From assembly GCA_965243485.1 (NCBI GenBank), contig CBDEVP010000001.1, positions 1,054,001 to 1,118,000 of the forward strand: 64,000 nucleotides of DNA, written 5' to 3'. The notes under the pieces are model-generated. The model was not told the DNA's origin and made no database searches. It worked only from the letters and a program-made list of their open reading frames with translations. The stretch is from UBA7330 sp965243485 (GTDB lineage: Bacteria > Bacteroidota > Bacteroidia > Cytophagales > Cyclobacteriaceae). Shown here piece after piece: positions 53,207 through 62,080 of this stretch (its first letter is position 1; each line of letters opens with the position of its first letter). The position numbers and the translations under genes were made by a program.

Positions 53207-54298
53207 CTATATCTTCACCGTGGTACCCTGAGCAACGGACCTGTAAATGGCCTCTACGACTGTAATATCCCTAAGTCCTTCCTCCCCGGGCACCTTCACA
53301 TCTTCGTTATTTATGATCGCTAAAGCGTCGTTGTCCATCTGTATCGGCTGCTGGCTTTCCACTGGTGTATTGATGATCGTTCCATCCGACATGCTGCCTT
53401 TGTTGCCACTATAACCTGACTGAGGCTCCATTTTCAGAGAACCCCTCTCATAATTGACTACAAGGTGATTCATCCGGATGCCGAAACTCGTCTGACAGGC
53501 CGCTCTCGCCCCACTGGGAAATTCCAGCTGAAACATCATGGTTTCTTCCACTTCATGGTAGATCTCCGGGCGTGTAGTTGATGCCTGGGCAATGACCGAA
53601 ATGGGTTCTTCACCGGTAGCTAACCTGGCTCCCTGCAGGGCATAGACACCCATGTCACCCATGCAACCTCCACCCATGGCTTTCTTTTGCTTCCAGTGAT
53701 CGGTCCTGCCATCAAAATAGCCGGCAGCAGAGCTGATCATTTTCACTTTACCAAATGGCTGCTCTCTCCCTACCTTCATGTAAGCCTGAATGTTGGGATC
53801 GTGCTGGCACCTGTACCCGATGGAAAGCTTTACTTTATTCCTTTTAGCAGCACTGATCATGTCTTCACATTCCTTTACCGAAGGAGCCATCGGTTTTTCA
53901 CACCAGACATGCTTTCCAATGTTAGCTGCACGGATCGAATACTCAGCATGCATCGACGGGGGAAGAACCACATAGATGACGTCGATATCGGGATCATCCG
54001 CCATCTTCTCATAGGTTTGATAGTTGTATACATGCTTATCCGGGATCCCATATTTTTCCTGCCAAATTGGAATTTTACTCGGCGTGCCCGTCACTATGCC
54101 CTTTAACTCACAATATTTGGTTTTCTGAAGCGCCGGGGCTAAAATATCCGTATTGTAATAGCCCAACCCAACCAGTGCCACGCCCAACTTTTCCTTCTTA
54201 GGACGCGTAGCACTAAGCAATACATGAGGAGAAAAAACCGTAGAGGAGGCCACGGCAAGTCCGGCTTTTTTAATAAAATTCCTTCTTTCGATCTTCAT
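53207..54298 (-). CDS. Tat-exported Gfo/Idh/MocA family oxidoreductase
   Basis: A 363-residue NAD(P)-dependent sugar oxidoreductase-like protein. The N-terminus is a twin-arginine signal (ERRNFIKKAG, R5-R6) with a hydrophobic stretch to about residue 30. The Rossmann loop is ALVGLGYYN (41-49) and the family catalytic lysine is in WCEKPM (E134-K135-P136). Tat export means the folded protein carries its nucleotide outside the cytoplasm, as in glucose-fructose oxidoreductase. The substrate is unknown, presumably a sugar or cyclitol. It is one of several exported sugar-type enzymes in 53-60 kb. Confidence 0.88.
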   Translation of the reverse strand: MKIERRNFIKKAGLAVASSTVFSPHVLLSATRPKKEKLGVALVGLGYYNTDILAPALQKTKYCELKGIVTGTPSKIPIWQEKYGIPDKHVYNYQTYEKMADDPDIDVIYVVLPPSMHAEYSIRAANIGKHVWCEKPMAPSVKECEDMISAAKRNKVKLSIGYRCQHDPNIQAYMKVGREQPFGKVKMISSAAGYFDGRTDHWKQKKAMGGGCMGDMGVYALQGARLATGEEPISVIAQASTTRPEIYHEVEETMMFQLEFPSGARAACQTSFGIRMNHLVVNYERGSLKMEPQSGYSGNKGSMSDGTIINTPVESQQPIQMDNDALAIINNEDVKVPGEEGLRDITVVEAIYRSVAQGTTVKI

Positions 54299-54637
54299 AT
54301 TCTTTGGATTGATTGTCCTGAAATTAAGGTACTAAATTTACTCGAATATGTGAAATATGCCCCCAACTGTAAGCACTTAAGCATTCCACTTAAGAGAAAT
54401 ATCAATCAACTTCAATTCTCGCCCAAATAACTTCTGATTGAAGTTGTCTGTCGAAATTCCAGCTAACAAAGTATCGTTTTCGCTCAATTGGCACAAGAAT
54501 AGCAACTATTCCATCGCATGACCTAAAATCATGCAAACAACCCCCCAGCTAGGAGTCCATTGTTCAACCTATAAAAAAATAAGTGATGATACTTCTTGTA
54601 TGTGGACTTATTCTTTTGTTCTTAACAGTTTTGACCG
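54299..54637. repeat. 339-bp gap with a 10-bp inverted repeat and short repeats
   Basis: No gene is seen. CAACTTCAAT (54407-54416) and ATTGAAGTTG (54437-54446) form a perfect inverted repeat with a 20-nt loop. CACTTAAG occurs twice with a 13-bp step (54374 and 54387). AGTCCA (54554-54559) and TGGACT (54603-54608) form a split inverted pair upstream of the HTH gene. None of these has a recognised role. Confidence 0.4.
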
Positions 54638-54856
54638 GTGCATGAAAATATTCTGATCTCGTTTGGCAAGCGAGTAAAACAACTCCGCACGGAGCGTGGT
54701 TGGTCTCAGGAAAAGCTGGCTGAGAAAACCGGCTTTCACAGAACCTATATTGGCATGATCGAAAGAGGAGAAAGAAATATCGGTCTGAAAAATATTGAGG
54801 TATTCGCTTCTGTATTCAGAGTCAATTTGTCTGACTTACTGGATGGAGAGCTATGA
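54638..54856 (+). CDS. XRE family regulator (controller-protein-like)
   Basis: A 72-residue Cro/C1-type HTH protein. The helices run FGKRVKQLRTERGWSQEKLAEKTGF (read as RVKQLRTERGWSQEKLAEK), HRTYIGMIERGERNIGLKN and VFRVNLSDLL. The HRTYIGMIERGERN recognition region is typical of controller proteins of restriction-modification systems, but no restriction or methyltransferase gene is present, so it is an orphan. The start is GTG at 54638; an in-frame TGA lies 3 bp upstream, so no longer form exists. It converges with the gene at 54862. Confidence 0.82.
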   Translation: MHENILISFGKRVKQLRTERGWSQEKLAEKTGFHRTYIGMIERGERNIGLKNIEVFASVFRVNLSDLLDGEL

Positions 54857-54861
54857 TCTCT

Positions 54862-55713
54862 TCATTTTTGTTGGATGATCTTCCCCACGTATTCCTGTAT
54901 CCGTTCAAACTCAGGATCGCCCCTGTAAAATCCAATGTAAAATTGATTGGGTGTATTCATCAGGGGTTGACTTCCCAACCTGCCAAGTCCCAGGACTACC
55001 ATCCCATTCTTTGCATGGATTCCGGCATCTGTGCTGCCCATATAGGAAAAGTTGTCTTCCACGGAATCAGGAGTAAGTTGGATGATCACTAATATATGCC
55101 TTGAGTTGTTGTGGCCGAAAAAAGTCCAGTCCCAGAGGCCCTTAGCGATGGAATCTGCTTTTAACGGCGGAGTATCGTACCTGATGCTATCCTTATCATT
55201 TCCCCAAAACTGATTTGAAGGATCAAATTTCCCACCGGGAATGCCTTCATATAAAAACCAGTAGTTACGGGTCGAATCTATTTTCAATACTTCCAGTAAA
55301 GCACCGGACTGGTTGAAGGTCCATTCCCAGATCCACTCACCGGATATTGATTTTGTCCTGATTTTCCTTTTCCCAATCTTTTCAGATAAACACTGATTGA
55401 AACCAGGGTGGCCGGCTCCATTATCTTCTCCTCTAAAGACAAGATTGGGCATTCCCCTGAAATCGGAAGCTGCTGATTCCGGTACCTTACCATCTCCTGG
55501 TTGGTATCCGATCCATTCAATCCCTTTTCGGTCTTTGATAGAAGAAAAACCTCCCCCTGCACGATCATATAAGTAAATGGCAGTCTTTGTAACTATCCTG
55601 AAATGGGGTCTCTCCAGATAGTCCACTTCGCTGATTCGCTGACCACTGCCAAAGAATCCCATAATCAGCAATAAAAACCATACTAAATATCCTGTTGATG
55701 TCACAATCCCCAA
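54862..55713 (-). CDS. Exported protein of unknown function
   Basis: A 283-residue protein with an N-terminal hydrophobic segment (about 8-24) that looks like a signal peptide. The body is beta-rich (HFRIVTKTAIYLYDRAGGGF, WIWEWTFNQSGALLEVL, RNYWFLYEGIPGG), with an acidic, aromatic-rich pattern resembling galactose-mutarotase-like or concanavalin-like carbohydrate-active folds. This resemblance is only a compositional impression. No catalytic motif is recognised. It lies next to other exported carbohydrate-type genes. Confidence 0.6.
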   Translation of the reverse strand: MGIVTSTGYLVWFLLLIMGFFGSGQRISEVDYLERPHFRIVTKTAIYLYDRAGGGFSSIKDRKGIEWIGYQPGDGKVPESAASDFRGMPNLVFRGEDNGAGHPGFNQCLSEKIGKRKIRTKSISGEWIWEWTFNQSGALLEVLKIDSTRNYWFLYEGIPGGKFDPSNQFWGNDKDSIRYDTPPLKADSIAKGLWDWTFFGHNNSRHILVIIQLTPDSVEDNFSYMGSTDAGIHAKNGMVVLGLGRLGSQPLMNTPNQFYIGFYRGDPEFERIQEYVGKIIQQK

Positions 55714-55803
55714 ATATAAAAACTGTGTGTAAGGAACCTGATCACAACCAGAGCGCTTTCAAGTAAAATCATTATTATTGATTGATATACCGACTTCGCC
55801 AAA

Positions 55804-57069
55804 ATGAAAAAGTATCTCCCGTTCCTCATTTTTCTGATCTCTCTATTATCCCTGGATATCAATTCCCAGGTACTCGATCAGCAAATAGTACAGTTTGTTG
55901 CTCCGAAATGGAAACTCCTTTCCTCTCAAAATGGTGACATGCCGGTTCCCAACACCGGAAATCAACAGACGGCCTCTCTTATTGCTGATATTGACAACGA
56001 TGGCGACCAGGATTTTTTCATCGCAGAGCGGACGGCAGCGCCGGCATTGACCATGTTCCGCTATCACAAAGGGAAATGGGAAAGACACATAGTGGAGTCA
56101 GATCTGCTTCGAATTGAAGCGGGATCAGCAACACTGGATATCGATGGCGATGGCGACCTGGATGTCGTATTTGGAGGTGAAAGTCGAAGTAATGAAGTCT
56201 GGTGGTGGGAAAATCCTTATCCGAAATTTGATCCGGAAAAGCCGTGGAAACGATATACCATCAAAAAATCGGGAGGTAACAAGCATCACGATCAGCTCTT
56301 TGGAGACTTTGATCATGATGGCCGGCAGGAGCTGGTCTTCTGGAATCAGGGCTCCAGCCAGCTGATAATGGCAGAAATCCCTGAAAATCCTAAAACGGTT
56401 TCCGAATGGCCACTCAGGACGATCTATGAATACAGTACGGACAGCGAAATGGAGCCACTAGTGGGAATAGACGGCTACCCCGGCTGGCAATCAGTGAACG
56501 AACACGAGGGGTTGACAAAAACTGACATTGACGGAGATGGACTTGAAGATATTGTTGGTGGTGGCAGGTGGTTTAAATACCGTGAAGGTCGATTCATCGA
56601 AAACATTATTGATGCCAGCTATACCTTCAGCCGTAGCGCAGCCGCCGATTTTGTAGAAGGTGGCCGCCCCGAAGTGATCCTTGTGGTGGGAGATGGTCTG
56701 GGCCCCATGTATCTCTACGAATGGATAGAAAGAAAAAACAAACCCGGTACCGGTACCTGGAAAAAGACACTTTTACTGGAACAGTTGGATAATGGTCATA
56801 CCATTGACGTGGTGGATTTTAACAAGGATGGACATATGGACCTGTTTACGGCAGAGATGCGTTTTGGAGATGGAAACCCTGATGCCAGGACCCGTATCCT
56901 GCTGGGAAATGGAAAAGGCCAGTTTCAGGAGCTGGTCATTGCCGAAGGATATGGGGTGCACGAAGGAAAGATCGCCGACCTCGATGGCGATGGAGACCTC
57001 GATATCCTGGGGAAACCTTACACCTGGAAAGCTCCCCTGCTGAATATCTGGATCAACGAAGGGCTATAA
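55804..57069 (+). CDS. Exported FG-GAP/VCBS beta-propeller protein
   Basis: A 421-residue exported protein. A signal peptide (about 1-21) is followed by at least six calcium-loop repeats of the form DxDxDGDxD: DIDNDGDQD (62-70), DIDGDGDLD (112-120), DFDHDGRQE, DIDGDGLED, DFNKDGHMD and DLDGDGDLD near the end. These are the FG-GAP/VCBS repeats of integrin-like beta-propellers, which bind Ca2+ and often mediate surface contacts. The repeats are regularly spaced and intact. Function is unknown; an extracellular binding role is likely. Confidence 0.88.
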   Translation: MKKYLPFLIFLISLLSLDINSQVLDQQIVQFVAPKWKLLSSQNGDMPVPNTGNQQTASLIADIDNDGDQDFFIAERTAAPALTMFRYHKGKWERHIVESDLLRIEAGSATLDIDGDGDLDVVFGGESRSNEVWWWENPYPKFDPEKPWKRYTIKKSGGNKHHDQLFGDFDHDGRQELVFWNQGSSQLIMAEIPENPKTVSEWPLRTIYEYSTDSEMEPLVGIDGYPGWQSVNEHEGLTKTDIDGDGLEDIVGGGRWFKYREGRFIENIIDASYTFSRSAAADFVEGGRPEVILVVGDGLGPMYLYEWIERKNKPGTGTWKKTLLLEQLDNGHTIDVVDFNKDGHMDLFTAEMRFGDGNPDARTRILLGNGKGQFQELVIAEGYGVHEGKIADLDGDGDLDILGKPYTWKAPLLNIWINEGL

Positions 57070-57577
57070 AAGAAAGAGCCCATCCGCGAATGAGCGAATG
57101 GGCCTTGCTGGCTCCGAAGGAGGCGGCGATGACAGGTGATTATCAACAACCAGGTTAGCGTTGGTCTTTAATGTCTTTAGAAAAACCTTTATTAAACTTT
57201 TATAAAGCTAGTTTGAGCTAACACCGGAAAGAAATTGGATTATCATGACCTGCCATCCATTTTGGCAATTGACAATGCAGGTTCAGAGATTTAGCCAGGG
57301 CATTAGTAAATATTGCCAAAAATCACCTTGCCATTGGACAGGATTTGTGATATCTGCAATCTAAATACCCCGTTTAGAGAAAATTCAGGATCTAAATCCG
57401 GAATGTTTAAGGTAATTACTCATCAAAAGTTAATTCCAGAGGTCATTTAGAATGATGTGATTTTAATAAATCAAATAGCGACAGGCCACCACCAATGACC
57501 AAACCTTGAATATGAAACGGGAAAGAAAAGTGCTCCAAGAAATTCCGGCGATGTGGTTAGAGTTTTGTCCGTCTAAC
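57070..57577. other. 508-bp gap; hairpin after the beta-propeller gene
   Basis: A 10-bp hairpin with one mismatch lies just after the beta-propeller stop: arms 57078-57087 and 57094-57103, loop 6 nt. No T-run follows on the plus strand, but on the minus strand a CT-rich TCTTTCTTTT tract follows, so it may terminate minus-strand transcripts. The remaining ~470 bp hold no gene or strong signal that I can see. Confidence 0.4.
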
Positions 57578-58861
57578 TCACTCGAAAAAAGGAACTCCTT
57601 CAGGAGCATACTTTTTCATGGCCTTTTCATTGATTTCCACTCCAATACCAGGCTTATCAGACAATCGCAGGAATCCATCGACCACCATCTCTCCTTCAAA
57701 ATCTACGATCTCTTTAAACATCGGGTCCTTATGGAAATAGATCTGCCATTCGAGGATCATGAAATTAGGTACCGATGCACTAACATGAGCAGCTGCCATG
57801 GCTCCCAGATATGAGGCGACCATGTGAGGTGCGAATGGTACATAGTAGAGATTAGCAAGGTTGGCAATTCTTTGTGCCTCTCCCAAACCGCCGGCCTTTT
57901 GTATATCTGGCATGATGATATCCACAGCGCCAATTTCAAGCATCCTACGGAAGCCATAGGCCAGGTAGACATTTTCACCCGCACAGATCGGTGTGGAGGT
58001 GGATTCTGTGATATACCGGTAGGCATCCACATTTTCAGCTGGTACCGGCTCCTCTAGCCACATCAGCTTGAGCGGCTCCATCATTTTGGCTACCTGCTTG
58101 CCGGTGACCATGTCATACCGTCCGTGCATGTCACAGCAGATGTCAATATTTGGTCCTACAGCCTCCCGTGCTGCAGCAATCTGGTCATACATCCTTTGCA
58201 GTTCGGCAGGACTTGCTGTCCAGTTATACCGGTCATACTTTCCGGGGTCATTGGCCTGGTCCAGGTCGAATTTGATGGCTGTGAACCCCATCTCTTTTGC
58301 TTCCATGGCTGCATTGGCAAAGTCCTCCGGTGTAGGAAGGCGAAACTGATAAAGAGCAGTATCGCAATATACCCGCACACTATCTCTGAATTTACCTCCC
58401 AACAACTGATAAACCGGTAGCCCCAGCGCCTTGCCTGTAAGATCCCAGAGGGCAGTTTCAATAGCAGTGAGTACCGCCACATACATCCCTGATTGGGCAC
58501 CCCTGAAGAAACCGCTTCTCCTGATCTCTTCAAACAGCCTGTGAACATTTAAAGGATTTTTTCCTTCAAGCTGCCTACCCATCATTTTTACCAGATGGTA
58601 CGTGCCGGGTGTCGCATCCACACCTTCTCCCGTTCCCCAGATGTCCTGGTTGGAGTAGATCTTCACGAACAAACTGCTACCTCCCCTGATATATCCGCAT
58701 TTCACGCCGGTGATTTTCAAATCAGAGGGCATTGATGATTTAGGGGTTTTTTCAACAGCATTCTCCAGTTCCTTTCCAAACAAAGAAATGGGTGCCAGTC
58801 CGGCGGCTCCTGCAATGGCACTTTTACTCAAAAATGATCTTCTGGATTGGGTTGGTCTCAT
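57578..58861 (-). CDS. Tat-exported enolase-superfamily (mandelate racemase-like) enzyme
   Basis: A 427-residue member of the mandelate racemase/muconate lactonizing group, closest in pattern to acid-sugar dehydratases such as D-galactonate dehydratase. A twin-arginine signal (SRRSFLSKS, R7-R8) is followed by the enzyme. Metal ligands: D244 (CCDMHGRYD), E270 in WLEEPVP and E296 in CAGENVY. Catalytic candidates are K197 in AIKFD, H246 and H346 in FAPHMVAS. The reaction is proton abstraction next to a carboxylate, here probably dehydration of a sugar acid outside the cytoplasm. It lies 24 bp downstream of the RraA-like gene. Confidence 0.88.
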   Translation of the reverse strand: MRPTQSRRSFLSKSAIAGAAGLAPISLFGKELENAVEKTPKSSMPSDLKITGVKCGYIRGGSSLFVKIYSNQDIWGTGEGVDATPGTYHLVKMMGRQLEGKNPLNVHRLFEEIRRSGFFRGAQSGMYVAVLTAIETALWDLTGKALGLPVYQLLGGKFRDSVRVYCDTALYQFRLPTPEDFANAAMEAKEMGFTAIKFDLDQANDPGKYDRYNWTASPAELQRMYDQIAAAREAVGPNIDICCDMHGRYDMVTGKQVAKMMEPLKLMWLEEPVPAENVDAYRYITESTSTPICAGENVYLAYGFRRMLEIGAVDIIMPDIQKAGGLGEAQRIANLANLYYVPFAPHMVASYLGAMAAAHVSASVPNFMILEWQIYFHKDPMFKEIVDFEGEMVVDGFLRLSDKPGIGVEINEKAMKKYAPEGVPFFE

Positions 58862-58885
58862 GATTTTTAGGTTAAGGGGTAGCGT

Positions 58886-59866
58886 TTACCAGGTCCTGTT
58901 CTTCAACAATTCCTGAATCTGTTCTTTTGGAACAGGAAGTTCATTCATGTGGTCATTCAACCATTGTGAAAAATCTCTTTCAATCTCTTCCGACCAGCGA
59001 CTATCAATCTGCCCCGGAGTATATTTTTGCTCTCTGAGCCTTTGGTGGCCAAACATGTCACGCAGCCTGACCACTTCAGATACCCTGACCACTCGCTCAG
59101 CCAGGTGTGGGGGGATGAAGATCACGCCTCCGTCACGTCCCAACACCACATCCCCGGGCATCACCATGGCATCTCCTATCCTGGTAGGAGTATTGATACC
59201 AACAAGCGTGGTGTTAAGCTCTCCATCCGGGTTATTGAGGTGATGGGAGGGGTGATAGGTACGGAAAAAAGAGGTAAAGCCCCCGATTTCTTTTAACCCG
59301 TCGATGTCGCGCAAAGCCCCATTATAGACGACACCATTTCCGGTTTTGGCATAGATGGAATTGCCCAGGTTATCTCCAATGGTTGGTCCATCGACAACCA
59401 AATCAAACTGATCCACTACATATACGTCCCGTTTCACCAGCAGATCAATTGTCCAGGAATTTTGAGATTTCACCCGGCCATGTTCGTTATGACCCCGCTC
59501 ATCGATCACCCGGTGAACGTCCGGCCTACCCGGCATAAAGGTGGCTGTAACAGCACGGCCCACCAGCACACTATCGGGATTGATTGTTAGCCAGTCCCCG
59601 GCATACTGGTGCTTGAAATTAGCACCTTTCAAAACGGCCCAGGCTTCTTCAAGGGTCACCAGCTTCATTCGATCCAGGATCTCGTCCGGTACTTTTGGCC
59701 TCCCGTCAGCGAACCTTTCTCCTTTCCACTCCGGCGTCAGGAATATCAACTCTTCTTTAGAGATTTGCTGGGCGTGCGTCCGAAATCCGGCCAGCTGAAG
59801 GATGAGGAAAAATAAAATCAAAAATCCGGCTTTGGGTGAAGTGAACGGTCGACTGGGGCTGATCAT
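58886..59866 (-). CDS. Exported RraA-like / HMG-type aldolase protein
   Basis: A 326-residue RraA-family protein. The characteristic core is GDNLGNSIYAKTGNGVVYNGALRD (read as GDNLGNSIYAKTGNG and VVYNGALRDIDGL), the Arg-Asp motif shared by RraA proteins and class II 4-hydroxy-4-methyl-2-oxoglutarate aldolases. Uncommonly, it has an N-terminal signal peptide (about 15-33, ending THAQ) and a longer N-terminal domain, so it should act in the periplasm. An aldolase or keto-acid lyase role is more likely than RNase E inhibition outside the cytoplasm. It is the first gene of a two-gene unit with the enolase-superfamily enzyme. Confidence 0.85.
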   Translation of the reverse strand: MISPSRPFTSPKAGFLILFFLILQLAGFRTHAQQISKEELIFLTPEWKGERFADGRPKVPDEILDRMKLVTLEEAWAVLKGANFKHQYAGDWLTINPDSVLVGRAVTATFMPGRPDVHRVIDERGHNEHGRVKSQNSWTIDLLVKRDVYVVDQFDLVVDGPTIGDNLGNSIYAKTGNGVVYNGALRDIDGLKEIGGFTSFFRTYHPSHHLNNPDGELNTTLVGINTPTRIGDAMVMPGDVVLGRDGGVIFIPPHLAERVVRVSEVVRLRDMFGHQRLREQKYTPGQIDSRWSEEIERDFSQWLNDHMNELPVPKEQIQELLKNRTW

Positions 59867-59952
59867 ACGGCTAAATTAGGTTAAGAGTATAGCATGTTAA
59901 ATCAATTAAGCGATTATTCAAAGCAAACGGCTAAAAAGTAATTTGCCCCGGA

Positions 59953-60522
59953 TCACTCAGGCGTGATCATGATATGTGCACGGTGTGTACCCGGGTTCAT
60001 GATCCATGGCGCGCCCGGTCCTATGGGAGCAGCGGACAAGCCTGTAGATTCTGCAGTAGCAAAAGGAATGTAAACGACAAAACGCACTTTCAAATTACTT
60101 ACCTCGCCGGCTTCATCCAAATCTGCTGTGGCAACGTATAGTGTGCTTTTATCGGGCATGGGCAACTTACCCGCCTTCACTTCCTCTTCCCGGATTTCAA
60201 AGATCTCACCGGAATTCTTACCCTCTTTTCTTAATTCCCGGCCTCTGGCCATGTAAGGTTCAAGCTCTTTGTGATAGGCCGCCACACTGAAACCCTCTTT
60301 TGCAGGATCGTCTGCCAGACAAATGAATTCATTGCTACCTCTGCGCATCATCATGAGGTTTCCCTCTGGATCATAGGCAAGTACTGAAGCGTTGTCACGA
60401 CTTCCCTCCGGCAAGGCCAGCACAGCAGTTTTTAACTGCCATTCTTTCGAAGGAATATCAGTTGACTGGGCAAAACACAAAGAAAGAGAAAACAGAAATA
60501 TAATGTGTAAGATGGATCTCAT
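59953..60522 (-). CDS. Small exported protein, unknown function
   Basis: A 189-residue protein with a signal peptide (about 1-18, LCFAQ). The body contains GSNEFICLADDP and ends with PGAPWIMNPGTHRAHIMI. The first part (ALPEGSRDNASVLAYD, then MMMRRGSNEFICLADD) resembles a widespread uncharacterised family of exported proteins. No catalytic motif is recognised. It lies 86 bp upstream of the RraA-like gene on the same strand. Confidence 0.65.
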   Translation of the reverse strand: MRSILHIIFLFSLSLCFAQSTDIPSKEWQLKTAVLALPEGSRDNASVLAYDPEGNLMMMRRGSNEFICLADDPAKEGFSVAAYHKELEPYMARGRELRKEGKNSGEIFEIREEEVKAGKLPMPDKSTLYVATADLDEAGEVSNLKVRFVVYIPFATAESTGLSAAPIGPGAPWIMNPGTHRAHIMITPE

Positions 60523-60648
60523 CGGGCAAATTATTTGAACTTATTGAAAAGTTAAACAATAATCCGTTTAATCCGGATCGATCAAATTATGATTTTTTGA
60601 CTAAGGTCTATTTTATTGAAGAATGTGATGCACTGAGCGTGTGCTCCC

Positions 60649-61650
60649 TTATTTGGACTCTACCAACTCGGGTTTTCTCGGGAAAAGCAGCGACAGTATA
60701 ATGGACCCAATGAGTACCCCCATGATCACAGCAAATGAAAGAAACGTGGGGACATGCACATGCTCTACACCAAAGATGAATCCAAGACCCTGCTGAATAA
60801 TTTCCATTTCAAGCATCATTTTACCCCCGATGAAAATAAGTACGATGGATAGCCCTTTTTGCAACAGGTAAAATTTATCCAGAACGTTGGCAAGAAGGAA
60901 GAACATAGCTCTCAGGCCCATTACGGCGAAAATATTGGAGGTGTAGATCACAAATTCATTTTGTGTGATGGCGAAGGCAGCCGGGATTGAATCTACAGCA
61001 AAGATCAGGTCGGTAGACTCGATCAAAATGATCACCAGAAAAAGAGGTGTGAAAAATAATTCACCATTTTCTCTCAGCCAAAATTTTCCACCATTATCCC
61101 TGGTAGTCAGAGGCAGGATCTTTTTAGCATATTTGAGCATGAGATTTTTCTCGGGCTCGATCTCCATCTCTTCATCATCACTGAAAATTTTAATACCCGA
61201 ATAGATCAGAAACGCTCCAAAAATGTAGAGTATCCAATGCGCCTGGGAGATCACCAGGGCACCCACAAAAATGAAGACAGCTCTGAAAACAATGGCACCC
61301 AGTATTCCCCAGAAAAGAATGTTGTGGTAATACTCCTCCTTCACCTTGAAGTATCTCAGGATCAGCAGAATTACAAAAATATTATCTACCGATAAAGCCT
61401 TTTCAGTTACATAGGCTGAGAAAAACTCCAATGTACTTGCCGATCCGTCGCCATAGAAATAGATCAGGCCACCATAAACTACTGAAACAGCTACCCAAAA
61501 AATGCTTTGAATAAGTGCCTCCCGCTGCGAAACTTTGTGATGTGCCTTGTGAAATAATCCAAGATCAACGATCAGGAAGGCAATGATGACAATTCCGAAA
61601 ATGCCAAAGAGAAGGCCTTCATTCTCCCCTGAAAAAATACTTAATAGCAT
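60649..61650 (-). CDS. TerC family membrane protein (Alx-like)
   Basis: A 333-residue inner-membrane protein with about nine helices. The TerC/Alx motifs are present: EKALSVDNIFVILLI (about 83-97) and ESTDLIFAVDSIPA (about 210-223), each with the acidic residues expected to bind a metal ion. Alx-type proteins export Mn2+ or counter tellurite and pH stress. A yybP-ykoY riboswitch often precedes alx, but none is visible in 61651-61820. A TAATTTTG -7-like element lies on the minus strand at 61708-61715. The gene is transcribed alone. Confidence 0.9.
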   Translation of the reverse strand: MLLSIFSGENEGLLFGIFGIVIIAFLIVDLGLFHKAHHKVSQREALIQSIFWVAVSVVYGGLIYFYGDGSASTLEFFSAYVTEKALSVDNIFVILLILRYFKVKEEYYHNILFWGILGAIVFRAVFIFVGALVISQAHWILYIFGAFLIYSGIKIFSDDEEMEIEPEKNLMLKYAKKILPLTTRDNGGKFWLRENGELFFTPLFLVIILIESTDLIFAVDSIPAAFAITQNEFVIYTSNIFAVMGLRAMFFLLANVLDKFYLLQKGLSIVLIFIGGKMMLEMEIIQQGLGFIFGVEHVHVPTFLSFAVIMGVLIGSIILSLLFPRKPELVESK

Positions 61651-61820
61651 ATGCCCAAAAACGAATAAATTTTAGTCTTTCTCCTAGAGGTTGAAATGAA
61701 AACTGGACAAAATTAACTAAATATTGTTCAATTAATAAATATTGTTTTTTATCCGAAAACCTTGAAGTTTCTAACCAGCTGACTTTGATGAAATCAAATT
61801 ATCATTTAATTTAAGGTGTT

Positions 61821-62045
61821 ATGATGAGTATCTTCGTTGACCTTCTATTGTTTTGCCTGATATATGCGGCTATACTATGCGTATTGTATATTCATCACAA
61901 CCGAAGGAAAAGAAAAGACAACGACTCTGATGAGGATGGTGGATTGCCTGTTTTTACGCCACCGGAGCTTGATCTGCCGCCTGGTATCTGTCTCCCGGAC
62001 GGTCCTTCGCATGCCAAACGGGAAAAAGATGAAGTTTTAATCTAG
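61821..62045 (+). CDS. Small single-pass membrane protein
   Basis: A 74-residue protein with one N-terminal hydrophobic helix (about 4-24), a basic segment (HHNRRKRK), an acidic stretch and a Pro-rich tail (DGGLPVFTPPELDLPPG). The DGGxP...DLPPGxxLP tail is a pattern I recall from small Bacteroidota proteins of unknown function. It is preceded by a one-mismatch -7 element (TGACTTTG, 61780-61787). The protein lies 35 bp upstream of corA and may be co-transcribed. Confidence 0.65.
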   Translation: MMSIFVDLLLFCLIYAAILCVLYIHHNRRKRKDNDSDEDGGLPVFTPPELDLPPGICLPDGPSHAKREKDEVLI

Positions 62046-62080
62046 GCACTCTCATTTTTCATCATCCTACACTCTGAAAA

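Noticed and set aside
57506..57814. 102-residue open frame on the plus strand
   Set aside because: It runs mostly antisense to the 3' end of the enolase-superfamily gene and shows no protein-like pattern.
61651..61820. yybP-ykoY manganese riboswitch before the TerC gene
   Set aside because: No conserved riboswitch core or long leader structure could be seen in this 170-bp AT-rich region.
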